A DNA stretch of 54,653 bases from a virus: positions 1 to 54,653 of IMG/VR virus record IMGVR_UViG_3300021368_000936; one strand, written 5' to 3'. The position numbers and the translations under genes were made by a program. The notes under the pieces were generated by a model. That model saw only the letters and a list, made by a program, of their open reading frames with translations, searched no databases and was not told the DNA's origin. Below, in pieces: positions 15,301-24,000 of this stretch (position 1 is the stretch's first letter; each line of letters opens with the position of its first letter).

Positions 15301-18300
15301 ATAAGAAGAACAATCTACCACTACAACTTACCAAAAATGAGCAACTCATCTGTACTCTAGATGGTATTTTCCAAGAACCAGGCGAAGCATTTACTATTAG
15401 TGGCAACAGAATCACTTTTGCCGAACCTCCTCTTGGTGCCCGTGTTGTAGAGGGTCAAGATGTTGACCCTGTTAAGTTCTATGGTAGAGCAATCAAATTC
15501 AAGGAATCTGCTCTTAATGACAGATACTTTAGAAAGATTAAATCAATTGCTGATCAGTTTGATGGCAACACCACAGACTTCTCTCTATATTGGGAAGATG
15601 GTACTATCGTCAAGACAGAAGATACCGAGAATCTAATTGTTGGTTTGAATGGTGTTATTCAGAAAGCAAGAACTACCGAAACCGAACCATTTGGCAATTC
15701 TTACTCTATCATTAGAGATGAAGATGATACTGTAGCAGATATCATTCGTTTTACAAAACCACCTATTGATAATGAAGATCTTTATGGACCCCCTGAAGAA
15801 CTTCCAGAAATTCTTAAGAATTATGAGAAGTGCTTTATTTACAGCATTGGTAGTTATGAGCGTTTGAAGATTAACTCCGATTTGTATGAATATAGATTTG
15901 GTGGACCATATCTGATCCAAGATGAAGTAACTAATTCTGTAAGAAAAATTGATGATCCGAAGTATGCTTTGGTCTTTATTGATGGTGTTCTACAGAGAGA
16001 TACTGATTCTTACACTATCGTCGGTCCAAATATTACCTTTACCAAACCACTTCAGTTCTCCGAGAACTCTGCTGGTAATAGAGCGGTACAAGATGTTAAC
16101 ATCATTTTGATGTATGGTAGAGATGTAGCAAAGACTCTTACTTTCTACGATTTCGAACCATTTTCTTACAGAAATACTATTAGTGTAACACTACGTGGTG
16201 CTGGTATTGGCACTAGAATTAGACCTCAACTTGATCAATTCGCTGGTCAAAACTTCCACCTCAAGCAAGGTGGAACTATCGTTGGTAAAGTACAGAATGT
16301 ATCTAACGAGTTTCCTGACGAAGCTATTCTTACACTACAGCATAATGTAAACGTTGAGTTTGATGAAAATACAGGTCTAGACATCTGTCTAGCAGAAGAC
16401 ACATATACGGTATATCCTATTACTGGACCATATACTGTAGAAGCGACCTATAAGACAGATGACGAAGGTGAAAGAGTTCTAGAGAAGAACGTTCCTTCTT
16501 GGTTGTTTGGTGTTGAAGCTGGTCTCGAAGCATGGAATAACAAGAATTCTATGTTTGCCAACTTGCTACCTGGAGACAAGATTCTCATTGATGGCGAGAG
16601 CGAGTATCGTGAGATTATAAGAACTCCTGATCAAGTATACACCAAGTCATATGTTAATGAGTATTATATTGAAAATGAGCACTATGCTAAGGTTCAGGCA
16701 ACTAACTATGAAGGTGATACTGAAGGCGAAGGTTTAAGTATTACTGCTAGTGTAAACCAGTTTGGTGCTATCACTACTCTCAATGTTGCTGACGTTGAGT
16801 TTAACCAGAGAGACCTGTCACTATACTTCGACGAAGGTATTCTTCTACAACCAACTGCTTACGAATACTTCACTACCCCTGAAGTTCACTTCATTCCTGT
16901 TGACGGCAATGGTGGTGGAGCAAAAGCAGAAGTTATCGCTTATGGTGGTCAGATTCTTGATGTTGTTCTAACTAATGGTGGTGCTGGATACACCCAACCA
17001 CCAAGAGTTGTAGTAGCAAGAAGATATAAGAGAATTAAGGAACAGACCCGTAAGATTGATACTCTAACAGAAATCAGAATCCAAACGGAAATTGATTCTG
17101 TCTTCTCTATGATCGGTAATACCGAGATTAGAATTGAGGGTGGTCCATTCAGTCCTCAGGCTATTGCTTCTATTGTCAGTTTTGGTGGATTTGATCCAGA
17201 ACTGAACACTAATAGACAGATTATTGCTGGCATTAATACTCTCTTTGGTGAAGAACGTGACGCTAGAATGACTGATGAGAAGTTCCCAACTTCTATCGAT
17301 ATTAAGACCCCAGCATTCATTACTCCAGTAGTTATTGAACTCAATACCGAAAGAGTTCTTACCCAAGTCATTGGTGGTGTTGTTGGATTCGAAGCACTTG
17401 CTACTCTGGAGACTATTACTACAGAGGAAATCAATAAGATCATTCAGATCAAGGCAAACAAAGCATTTGAACCAAAAGGCATTCCAACATCTGGTGGTCT
17501 TGGAACATTTGTTGATGCTCCTATCTCCGATACCTCTACTATCATCTATGCTGCCAATACTCAAGGATTCCCAGATACTCCTGCCAGAATCCTTATTGGT
17601 GGTGAATACATTTACTATAGAAGAAAAGAAGACGACAGATTCCTTGACGTTGTTAGAGGATATCAGGGAACTACCGCTATTGCTCACAACCCTGGCGATC
17701 TAATTCTATCTCAACCTGAATTCACTGTTCTTCTCTCTGGTGGTGTTAATACTATCCTCAGTGAGGGTAGCGTTGCTCAATCTTCTGTAACTAATATAGA
17801 GAAGACAGCACAAATTCAGTCTATCAGTGAAGTTATTGATACTTTCACAAATATCAATGAAATAAAGCAATCTATTGATCTAGAAGAAGAAGTTATTCTA
17901 GAGCGTGTAGATAAGCAGATCACCATTATCCCACCAACATCATATAATATTGTTACTGAGACACATGCTACTCATTCTAGAGTCTTCAAAGCATCTGCTG
18001 GTCTTGCTGATGTATTTGGTGTAAGTGGTGAAGTTCTAACTGCTGGTCCAGAAGTAACTGAAATTCAGTTGACTCAAGAACAGCAAATTGAAGTTGATAA
18101 CCTTTCAACTGTTTCTTCTGTTTCTATTGGTAGTGTTGCTGCCACAGCAACCTCTACTTCTAAGGTAGTAACTACTTCACATGAGTCTACACTTATTACC
18201 AACACAGTTGCATTTGATGTTCTGTCTACTGTAACTAGTGTATCCACACAGATTATAGAGAATCCACAAACTCGTATTGATTCTCTATCGTCTAACATTG

Positions 18301-19115
18301 TAACATTTACTAACCTCAACCTAAACAGAACTGCCCTGAGAGAAATTCAAACTTCTACTCAACCATTCATTATGCACCACAGGGTGACTGATGTTGTAAA
18401 TTCTGTACAGGATGTTAATACCGAGTTTACCACCATTTCTATGGTTCTTGGTGGTGTGAATGCTACTGCTTCTGGTGGTACAGAAATTGATTATCGTTAT
18501 GCTATTGTTGACTTTATCATTGAAGAATATGTACTAGAAGAGTATATCTTCCAGAGAAATGGTAATCAAGTATTCCTGCTTGATCCATATAATGAAGTAA
18601 TTCGTAGAGATGGTTCTTCCTTTATCGTAGAAAACAGATCCCAGAATGCTCCTCCAGGATTTGAGGATTACAACCTTGGTAATGTTGGTTTGACACTGGG
18701 TGCTTTCGAAACTAATGCTAAGGTTGATAGTGGTATTGCTTCTGGTCTAACTATTGCTGACGTAGATGCTATCTACCCAACTTTGAACATTCGTGATTTT
18801 GACTTTAGAGCAGAATCTGCTCTGCTTGGTAATGGTGATAGATTCAACCTTGGTATTCCTACCTATCAACAACCAATGTCTGAGGTTGTTAGTGGTATCG
18901 ATATCAATGGTGAAATGACACTAGATTCTAACGAATATTTCCCAACTTCGGGACATATTATAATTAGAAACAATAGTGGACTATATATTGATACCTTGTC
19001 TGTAATCTCTTATACTGGCAAGAGCGGCACCAACAAACTGACTGGATGCCAGCTAGAGAGAGGAGATAGTCTCCCATTAGGCGGAGACTTAGCAACTCCC
19101 TTCTCTATCGTATAA
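9387..19115 (+). CDS. giant baseplate protein in the gp7 position (3242 aa)
   Basis: The N-terminus (SQLPGFIQYEYENFSKFVEK) is a conserved tail-protein start in cyanophages. Position between gp6 and gp8 corresponds to T4 gp7 (1032 aa), so it is probably the wedge protein, three times enlarged; homology to gp7 is inference. Five copies of a module with pattern FP..G.I.IG.E.I.Y...RG..GT...H..G occur near residues 72-131, 324-381, 1297-1355, 2713-2773 and 3174-3236. A YHYH-like domain lies at about 719-875 (HSPIIGYAYDGNPIYGPIGY). GxGYTxPP-type repeats occur near 551, 615 and 2530. Residues about 2775-3000 are Ser/Thr/Val-rich and fibrous. It follows gp6 by six bases. Confidence 0.8.
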   Translation: MAAKKRRLSSLIESQLPGFIQYEYENFSKFVEKYYEQQESAGQPLDIVSNLNQYRDINFYEKNLLNQQSTLSGSIAADASSFEVARDGDSFPEENGYVQIGDEILFYQTRSGNVFSEVSRGVSGNTTLGDLYTKSAFVTTAAVPHYQGDVVRNISNLFLYALVKEFEKTYLSEFPEAYLKEGVDKRSLIKNISSFYKAKGTDKSIKFLFNAIITDDPLDVPEVVKPKNYTLKASVSDWTKNYSLKVKVNTGDVFSLIGERITQEIDGYDKGIEFAQAVVDNVISIGSDGQEDLYEVILEPSTVNGQFQVSGRTETTVILSATATSNDTITVKSTMGFPKTGKILVGDEVITYKDKTVNQFIIDQRLGPIRNHNIGKSVFRYSTITGGDVKITTLGLLYNLLPSEQAPYSVRGDMVQVGDAGFQTNDPIIFDTILGRNRWRINESPSTQTVQIKGVTKQFVGDVGAVFEDDQYYYIASSSYPSGNILVDTQYGENLLDQKHLKLIRKQPVTTTEVYETSNRDVGIFIDGVPALGYKSDEFVKQGAIESVTVENRGFSYANPPFILVNEQPGKARCTLNGNVLNEIEILTTENFDDDPAIRITSGEGAVLEPVITAGAITSMNVINAGRYYSTPPVIRIVDQLGKGNFAEFEAILDSDGSISEVKKISKGRFYTRGYTNVFVESVGKGAVASAKIKRWVYNRYEQIKNNVDSSNGTVFANYNPLRDYGYAYVANPVNARKKAYSSDSAYNANLINENIHSPIIGYAYDGNPIYGPIGYSDPVDTGSSLTKLASGYDLKGSRPNGPDTGKYPLGTFIDDYQWVPSVNSGKTELDQNNGRFCVTPEYPNGTYAYFITVDSNEVPQFPYLLGKNYYSLPVDSNYNSNISQDDIPVGLKALRSSLSESNGSEFGALIQDVKKGNISSGYVESSTDNFSPGNTVYLNNTKTDGGGAVVNVDRVTGVDVSSIECTQTKATQIKIQESGYLFAGDEISQTGEDGGIIATGDLIGDVFNASELVLRNVNGTFNTTRPIDSETIVVTLVLDSDANFTAGATMRLTNDDNEDQATGEILESTSRQNSVKVKVTSNANFFVTSNYYLRSSNLSDSNRVEIISINSLSTGLNPFSVNENIAIATTTTNHNLGAGDQVVVDILPDDASTETEYYVRKRLYQTATALQPQHNSTITDPGIGSADVLNSGLGYTADTYYEVELIFVDSTQARPGVGLPGDAGNALATIDVSNPQGLGSGGVGSILITTKGKGYRKGDRLTVSDAALQRSVGESRPDRLILEVDHVGFAYSNTVLKLTNVNNLSQEDFIQIGPEVLKVTAVDTTTDEVTVERGQQGTTPTNHYDGATVTLKDGFYRFSDDFRPFGDDITKPYLNQYNSETHVIDVSYDYNANQPQVLSNSSSFFDSSIPQKLVQFKTVEEEAFKLEFSTDNTNFQINPVLDVQKYYKYTFDVSHFSMLDTYLDFSSSANYNIFTEEKETSGIAPGNAGAFVSIKLGFGPAISTNTYQERRAINFQNYFYFIKVSPNVDTSGSYLRIIDDPLTGIKNVLYSTETKFVYGVNETPAYDGSGTMSYITSARLAEGNIHSVKVVNTGEGYAKIPTVYGVQPTAVNEAFVDPVWDPVLQVVTGFNITDQGGGYSKPVVLLTDTDGIKYEYECSHLNGKLSQVAVLKQGSGFTYKPTAKIIESDVKIYLESNNIGLPQNVKINNPGRGFNADKSQLGSYESPTTFVLRNISDRFFSGEKIRQLTTNATAVVAQDGFREGSNLLKVVAITGVFDSGSEITSVLGGRTATLYAQLSTEFEPDIRSYVDNFGYYTSDRGKLSNANQRLQDSFFYQDYSYVIKSKTSITEWRDLIKKTTHPAGFQMFGEMVVESQGEAPMPTTQPSLNYVSTIELPPVQITSLTSSKLVTVIQQKLEQLKVEEGRGSISIDTFDATETVTYNVSLSPAFDGTFDLSTGNLVGNTEFTLIDKKNNLPLQLTKNEQLICTLDGIFQEPGEAFTISGNRITFAEPPLGARVVEGQDVDPVKFYGRAIKFKESALNDRYFRKIKSIADQFDGNTTDFSLYWEDGTIVKTEDTENLIVGLNGVIQKARTTETEPFGNSYSIIRDEDDTVADIIRFTKPPIDNEDLYGPPEELPEILKNYEKCFIYSIGSYERLKINSDLYEYRFGGPYLIQDEVTNSVRKIDDPKYALVFIDGVLQRDTDSYTIVGPNITFTKPLQFSENSAGNRAVQDVNIILMYGRDVAKTLTFYDFEPFSYRNTISVTLRGAGIGTRIRPQLDQFAGQNFHLKQGGTIVGKVQNVSNEFPDEAILTLQHNVNVEFDENTGLDICLAEDTYTVYPITGPYTVEATYKTDDEGERVLEKNVPSWLFGVEAGLEAWNNKNSMFANLLPGDKILIDGESEYREIIRTPDQVYTKSYVNEYYIENEHYAKVQATNYEGDTEGEGLSITASVNQFGAITTLNVADVEFNQRDLSLYFDEGILLQPTAYEYFTTPEVHFIPVDGNGGGAKAEVIAYGGQILDVVLTNGGAGYTQPPRVVVARRYKRIKEQTRKIDTLTEIRIQTEIDSVFSMIGNTEIRIEGGPFSPQAIASIVSFGGFDPELNTNRQIIAGINTLFGEERDARMTDEKFPTSIDIKTPAFITPVVIELNTERVLTQVIGGVVGFEALATLETITTEEINKIIQIKANKAFEPKGIPTSGGLGTFVDAPISDTSTIIYAANTQGFPDTPARILIGGEYIYYRRKEDDRFLDVVRGYQGTTAIAHNPGDLILSQPEFTVLLSGGVNTILSEGSVAQSSVTNIEKTAQIQSISEVIDTFTNINEIKQSIDLEEEVILERVDKQITIIPPTSYNIVTETHATHSRVFKASAGLADVFGVSGEVLTAGPEVTEIQLTQEQQIEVDNLSTVSSVSIGSVAATATSTSKVVTTSHESTLITNTVAFDVLSTVTSVSTQIIENPQTRIDSLSSNIVTFTNLNLNRTALREIQTSTQPFIMHHRVTDVVNSVQDVNTEFTTISMVLGGVNATASGGTEIDYRYAIVDFIIEEYVLEEYIFQRNGNQVFLLDPYNEVIRRDGSSFIVENRSQNAPPGFEDYNLGNVGLTLGAFETNAKVDSGIASGLTIADVDAIYPTLNIRDFDFRAESALLGNGDRFNLGIPTYQQPMSEVVSGIDINGEMTLDSNEYFPTSGHIIIRNNSGLYIDTLSVISYTGKSGTNKLTGCQLERGDSLPLGGDLATPFSIV

Positions 19116-19118
19116 ATA
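19112..19118 (+). promoter_or_regulatory. late promoter element ATAAATA before gp8
   Basis: TATAAATATAAATAAAT overlaps the stop of the giant gene, 49 bases before the gp8 ATG; two overlapping copies of the element are possible. Confidence 0.6.
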
Positions 19119-19160
19119 TAAATAAATCAGACAAAACGTTCACACATCGAGAGATTATCA

Positions 19161-21032
19161 ATGGCTGCTATTATCTCAGACAAGTTTAGAATTTTTAACG
19201 CCACCCAATTCCTTGAGTCGTTGTCTGAGCCCACTGGCGGCGCAGACACCTCTACCGAGAGAACAAGGATGTATTTCTTTGTGGGTCGCCCCCAAAGATG
19301 GGATGCCTACCTTGAAATCTTCAATGCTAATGCTACTCCTTTTGTAGCAGGTAATGAAGTTTACATTGGCGCTAACTATGCTTCCGCCACTTTTAAGGCG
19401 ACAATTAGAGAAGTATACGAGAACTCGCTCCTTCTCCACACTGTTGGTCCTCAGACCAATTCTGTTCCTACACCAGGGCAAGCACTTAAAGGTTGGAACG
19501 GTACTGCCGACACCAATGCTGAAGCATTGACTGGTGTGTATCGTTATGCTACAGAGGATGTTCCTCCTGTACCACTCGACAACCAAACCGAAAAGTATGA
19601 TGTTTATGATGACATCATTGCTGCTAAGCGTATTACTACCGACTTTGCTCGTAGCGTAATCCGTCGTTTCAACTGGGATACCGCTGCTAACCCATTCTTC
19701 GACATGTGGAAGCCTGACTACTCCACAACTCCTGGTTCTGGTGGTCAGATTGGTAAAGCTGGTGCTACTGGCGCTACCAATATTGCTGATGCTAAGTTCT
19801 ACTTGATCAACTCTCAGTATGAAGTATTCAAGTGTCTCTATAATGGTCAGAATCCTGCTAACCCAGCTGGTCAAACTGTAACCAACGAACCAAAGACCAC
19901 TCCTTCTGCTGGTCAGGGTACTTATGCTAACGGCATCTTCACCGAAGATCCTGCTGCTAATGGTTATATTTGGAAGTATATGTACACCATCCCAACCGAT
20001 GACGTACTACGTTTCCTCTCCACCGACTTCATGCCAATCGTCCTCACATCGGACACTACTCGTCAGGCAACTGAAGCACTTGCTACTGCTAATCCTGACG
20101 CTATCAACGTTGTGTTGATCGAAGATGGTGGCACTGGTCTAACCAACGGCACATACTATGCTCCTATCGTCGGTGATGGTACTGGTGGTAAGGTTGAGAT
20201 CACCGTTTCTGGTGGTTCTCTTTCTGCTGTCGTCGTAACCGATTCTGGTTCTGGTTATACATATGCTTCTGTTCCTCTCCAAGATGGTCTAGTCAATGGC
20301 GATCCAGGTTGGACAGGTTCTGCTATCGGTCTTTATACCGACGCTGGTCTAACAACTTCTGCTACTGGTGCTGTTCCTTCTAACGCTACTGGTGCTCTTG
20401 AAGTTATTCTTCCTCCTCAGGGTGGACATGGTGCCAACATGGAAGAAGAACTCAACGCTAAGCGTGTTATGACGAACATCCGTCTAACCTACGCTGAAGG
20501 TTCTGGTGACTTCCCTGTTGACAACGACTTCCGTCGTATCGGCATCATCCGTGACCCATATGCTGCTGGTGGTACTACTTTCGCTACCGCTCCTACTCTA
20601 AGTGGTGTATATGCTGTCAAGGTCACTGGTGCTACTGCTGACTATGTTGCTGACGAAACCATTTCTCAGACAACTGCTTCTGGTGGTACTGCTTATGGTA
20701 CAGTCGTATCTTGGGAAAGAGATTCTGGCAATGCTGGTCCTGGTGGCGCTGGTGTTCTTAAGTACATCCAGTCTCCTTCTCTCCACACCGATGCTGGTGT
20801 TGTAAGAGAGTTTGAGAACAGCGGTCAAGCAATTGCTGGTGCTCAGTCTCTTGCTTCTGGTACTGTTGATGGTGGTAACAACGACACACTCGTAGGTGTT
20901 ACTTTTGCTTCGGGTCTTGCCTCTCCTGAGATTGGCAACAACTCTGGTGAAATCATCTATGTTGAGAACCGTCGTCTCATCACTCGTGCTGCTGACCAGA
21001 TTGAAGACATCAAACTCGTAATCGAGTTCTGA
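19161..21032 (+). CDS. 8: baseplate wedge protein gp8
   Basis: gp8 is a dimeric outer-wedge protein of the T4 baseplate. The N-terminus (SDKFRIFNATQFLESL, then RMYFFVGRPQRWD) and the blocks YEVFKCLYNGQNPANPAG and GYIWKYMYTIPTDDVLRFLS are recognisable gp8 features. At 623 residues it is nearly twice T4 gp8 (334). Much of the excess lies around residues 310-480, with a GSGYT-type repeat (TDSGSGYTYASVPL near 360-375) shared with the giant neighbours. It has its own late promoter and is followed by the regulatory hairpin at 21044. Confidence 0.88.
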   Translation: MAAIISDKFRIFNATQFLESLSEPTGGADTSTERTRMYFFVGRPQRWDAYLEIFNANATPFVAGNEVYIGANYASATFKATIREVYENSLLLHTVGPQTNSVPTPGQALKGWNGTADTNAEALTGVYRYATEDVPPVPLDNQTEKYDVYDDIIAAKRITTDFARSVIRRFNWDTAANPFFDMWKPDYSTTPGSGGQIGKAGATGATNIADAKFYLINSQYEVFKCLYNGQNPANPAGQTVTNEPKTTPSAGQGTYANGIFTEDPAANGYIWKYMYTIPTDDVLRFLSTDFMPIVLTSDTTRQATEALATANPDAINVVLIEDGGTGLTNGTYYAPIVGDGTGGKVEITVSGGSLSAVVVTDSGSGYTYASVPLQDGLVNGDPGWTGSAIGLYTDAGLTTSATGAVPSNATGALEVILPPQGGHGANMEEELNAKRVMTNIRLTYAEGSGDFPVDNDFRRIGIIRDPYAAGGTTFATAPTLSGVYAVKVTGATADYVADETISQTTASGGTAYGTVVSWERDSGNAGPGGAGVLKYIQSPSLHTDAGVVREFENSGQAIAGAQSLASGTVDGGNNDTLVGVTFASGLASPEIGNNSGEIIYVENRRLITRAADQIEDIKLVIEF

Positions 21033-21043
21033 TTTACTTTTTA

Positions 21044-21087
21044 CTCCGCTAAATACTTCAACGAACAATGTAGAGTATTTGGCGGAG
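21044..21087 (+). promoter_or_regulatory. hairpin over the ribosome-binding site, with late promoter in its left arm
   Basis: CTCCGCTAAATACT (21044-21057) pairs with AGTATTTGGCGGAG (21074-21087): 14 base pairs including one G-U in RNA, with a 16-base loop. The right arm contains the GGAG Shine-Dalgarno of the ATG at 21092. The left arm contains the late element CTAAATA, so a transcript started there should lack the left arm and leave the site free. Confidence 0.75.
21049..21055 (+). promoter_or_regulatory. late promoter element CTAAATA before the DUF4815 gene
   Basis: GCTAAATAC lies 37 bases before the ATG. With T4-like spacing, transcription would start near 21061, inside the hairpin loop. 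Confidence 0.65.
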
Positions 21088-21091
21088 TAAC

Positions 21092-24000
21092 ATGCCACAG
21101 AAGACTAACCTTAATGTAGCACCTTATTATGATGACTATGATGCTGGCAAAAACTTTTATAAGGTTTTGTTCAGACCTGGATACTCGATCCAGACTAGGG
21201 AATTAACTTCTCTACAATCGATTCTTCAGAATCAAATCGAGAGTTTTGGTAAGTTCAACTTCAAGCAGGGACAGCAAGTCATCCCTGGTGAGGTTGGACT
21301 TAACACCAAGCTTGATTACGTCAAGTTATCTTCTGTATCTGAAGTCGCCGTAAATGAAGGCGGACAGATTGTTTATAAGAAATACGACATTAAAAAACTT
21401 GTCGGAACACAACTCTCGGGTCTAAACTCGGGAGTTGTTGGGCGCGTACTGAGTGCTGAGTACGGGTCTGACATCGAAGCAGATACATTGTTCGTCAAAT
21501 ATACCACAAGTGGTAGTGCTAGCAACGAAACCACCTTCAGACAAGGTGAAACGCTAGAAGTCATTGGTGGTATCAATACTCCCCTACTTGTCGTTGGTAC
21601 AGATGGTAGCGTACTCCCTACCAGTATTAATATAGAAGATCCCATTTCTGGTCAGATTTCAACTCTTACCAGTCCTGCTATGGGATTTGCTACTGCTGTT
21701 GATGTACAGGAAGGTGTCTACTTTGTCAACGGTTTCTTTGTAAGAAACGAGAAGCAACTCCTAGTAGTTAACAAATATTATAATAAACCATCAGCAAAGG
21801 TAGGTTTTACTGTAAGTGAAGACGTTGTAACTCCAGAAGAGGACGCTTCCCTAACAGATAACGCCAGAGGTTTCTCAAATTCCTCTGCTCCTGGTGCTCA
21901 TCGTCTTAGCATCAATCTAACCCTCACTAAGTTTGATTATACTGCTAATACTGATAAAAACTTTATCCAACTAGTTCAGATTAAGAACGGAACTGTAGAG
22001 AAGCAAGTAAAACCAGCAGACTATACTCTTCTAGAAGAAACTCTAGCAAGAAGAACTTACGACGAGTCTGGTGATTACGTTGTAGAAGATTTTGACTATG
22101 ATGTTAGAGAATATTACCAGAGAAGTGGTAACAATGGTGTGTATGCTCTCAATACCGAAACTGGTCTAATCAATAAGACTTACACCGAGACAGAAGCAGA
22201 AGGCAAGATGGTCTTGCATGTAAGTTCTGGTAAGGCATATGTCAAAGGATATGAAATCATCAACAAAGAGTCTAAGACTCTAGAAGTTAGTAAAGGTAGA
22301 GATACCCTACAACGTGATAATGTAACAATTAAATCTAAGGGTCTATCCGAGTTTAATGTAACCAATGTATTTGGTGGTGTTCCTCTAAACAGTGTTGGTG
22401 ACATCAGCACAGGTTACCCATCTGTTTCTCTAAACAGTGTATTTAATGATGGTACTATTGGTTTCTCTGGTCTAGAACCTGATGGATATTTTAGAGATAC
22501 CGTAAGTAGAAGGTCACAGGTCTTTAATCTAAAAGATGGTATCATGACCATCTATGTTCAGTCTCTAGTAGATCAACCTGTAGCGACATCCGACCTTCCT
22601 GATGAAATATTCTTTGTCACTACTAGAGGTACAGGAACAGTTCAAGGTAAGCGTGCTACAGTTATTGGTAAGGCAATTGTCAATCGCCCCGAAGTTAACC
22701 CTGCTAGTAATGCTGTATTTGGTGAACTAACCATTCTTGGTGACAAGAGTGTTCTCGATAACTTCATGAAAGAATATGATGATGGTGAGACTGATTACAG
22801 AAGATACATTTATACTTCTGAAACATTGATGGAGACTTCTTCCAACCCATATGGTGTCGTTGTTGATTACAACCCAAGTTTCACTCCTATTGTTGGTGTA
22901 TCGAAACCTAAGAATTTTAGAATGATCAGCAGAGGTTCTGGTTTTAATCCAGATTCTGATATTATTCTTTCTAAAGGTAGATCTGCTTCTACCACTCCAT
23001 ATAATGCTACATTTGGTTTCTCGTATTTTAATCCAGTGTTCTTCACTAGACTAAAACTAGAGAAGAAAATTATTGCCGATACATTCAAGAAAGGTAAGTA
23101 TATTTACGGTAAAGAGAGTAAAGCATATGGTGTCATTGAGAATGATACTACAGGTAACTTCAGTGGTATCTCTACTCTATTCGTAACTACTCTTTCTGGT
23201 CAGTTCATTCCTGGCGAAACAATCATTGATGAAGAACAAAACGCCATCAAGATTGCTAAAGAGAATACTATTTCTCACTTTGTTGTCAATAAGAGAGGCA
23301 GCAACTACAATGATGCTTCTAGTGTAGTCATCAATGGTGAAATTTTTGACCAGTCTAAAGTTGATGTTGTTCTGTATGGTGGTGCCGTAGTTCAGGTTCT
23401 AGTTGAAGATAGATCTGCTCTACAACAAACATATGCTACTCCACCTGACATTCTATTCACAAGTGATGACTCCAATTCGGACAAAGCAGTTGTAACACCT
23501 GTCTTGTTTAAGGACACGGTACTGACATTTACACCACAGAATGTAAAATCACTATCTTCTACATTCAACAACTACACATTTACAGCAGACGTTGATTTCT
23601 CTTCTACGACTTATGCTAATTACAAGCAAATTAGTGACTTCACCTTCTTTGGAACTAAAGGTAAGAAGTTCATCGAGTGTAATGGTTTTGGTGCTGATCT
23701 AACTGGAGACCTAATCCAAGGCGATATCATTCAGTTCACTGATGCTAATAATAACGTAATCAAGAACATTGTTCAATACGTAACTCTACCACAGAACACT
23801 GAGAAGTCTAGAATCTATTTTGATTATGCTCTACCTGATAATGTAACTAACGCCACTATCGTAAGACTACGCCCTGTACTAGCAAACAGTTCTGCTACTC
23901 TAGTATTCCCAACTGGTAGTAAGCAAGTAGCATCTCTGGTTAATGATGATGCCAACACCAAGTTCAAGTATCACGTAAGAAAAGACTTTGTTACCGATCT

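Noticed and set aside
17064-17687. - strand open frame (207 codons) in the gp7-position giant
   Set aside because: It mirrors a Ser/Asn-rich codon pattern of the sense gene; the product is low-complexity and has no independent signals.
19176-19874. - strand open frame (232 codons) opposite gp8
   Set aside because: It is fully antisense to a confidently identified gp8 gene and has no recognisable protein features.
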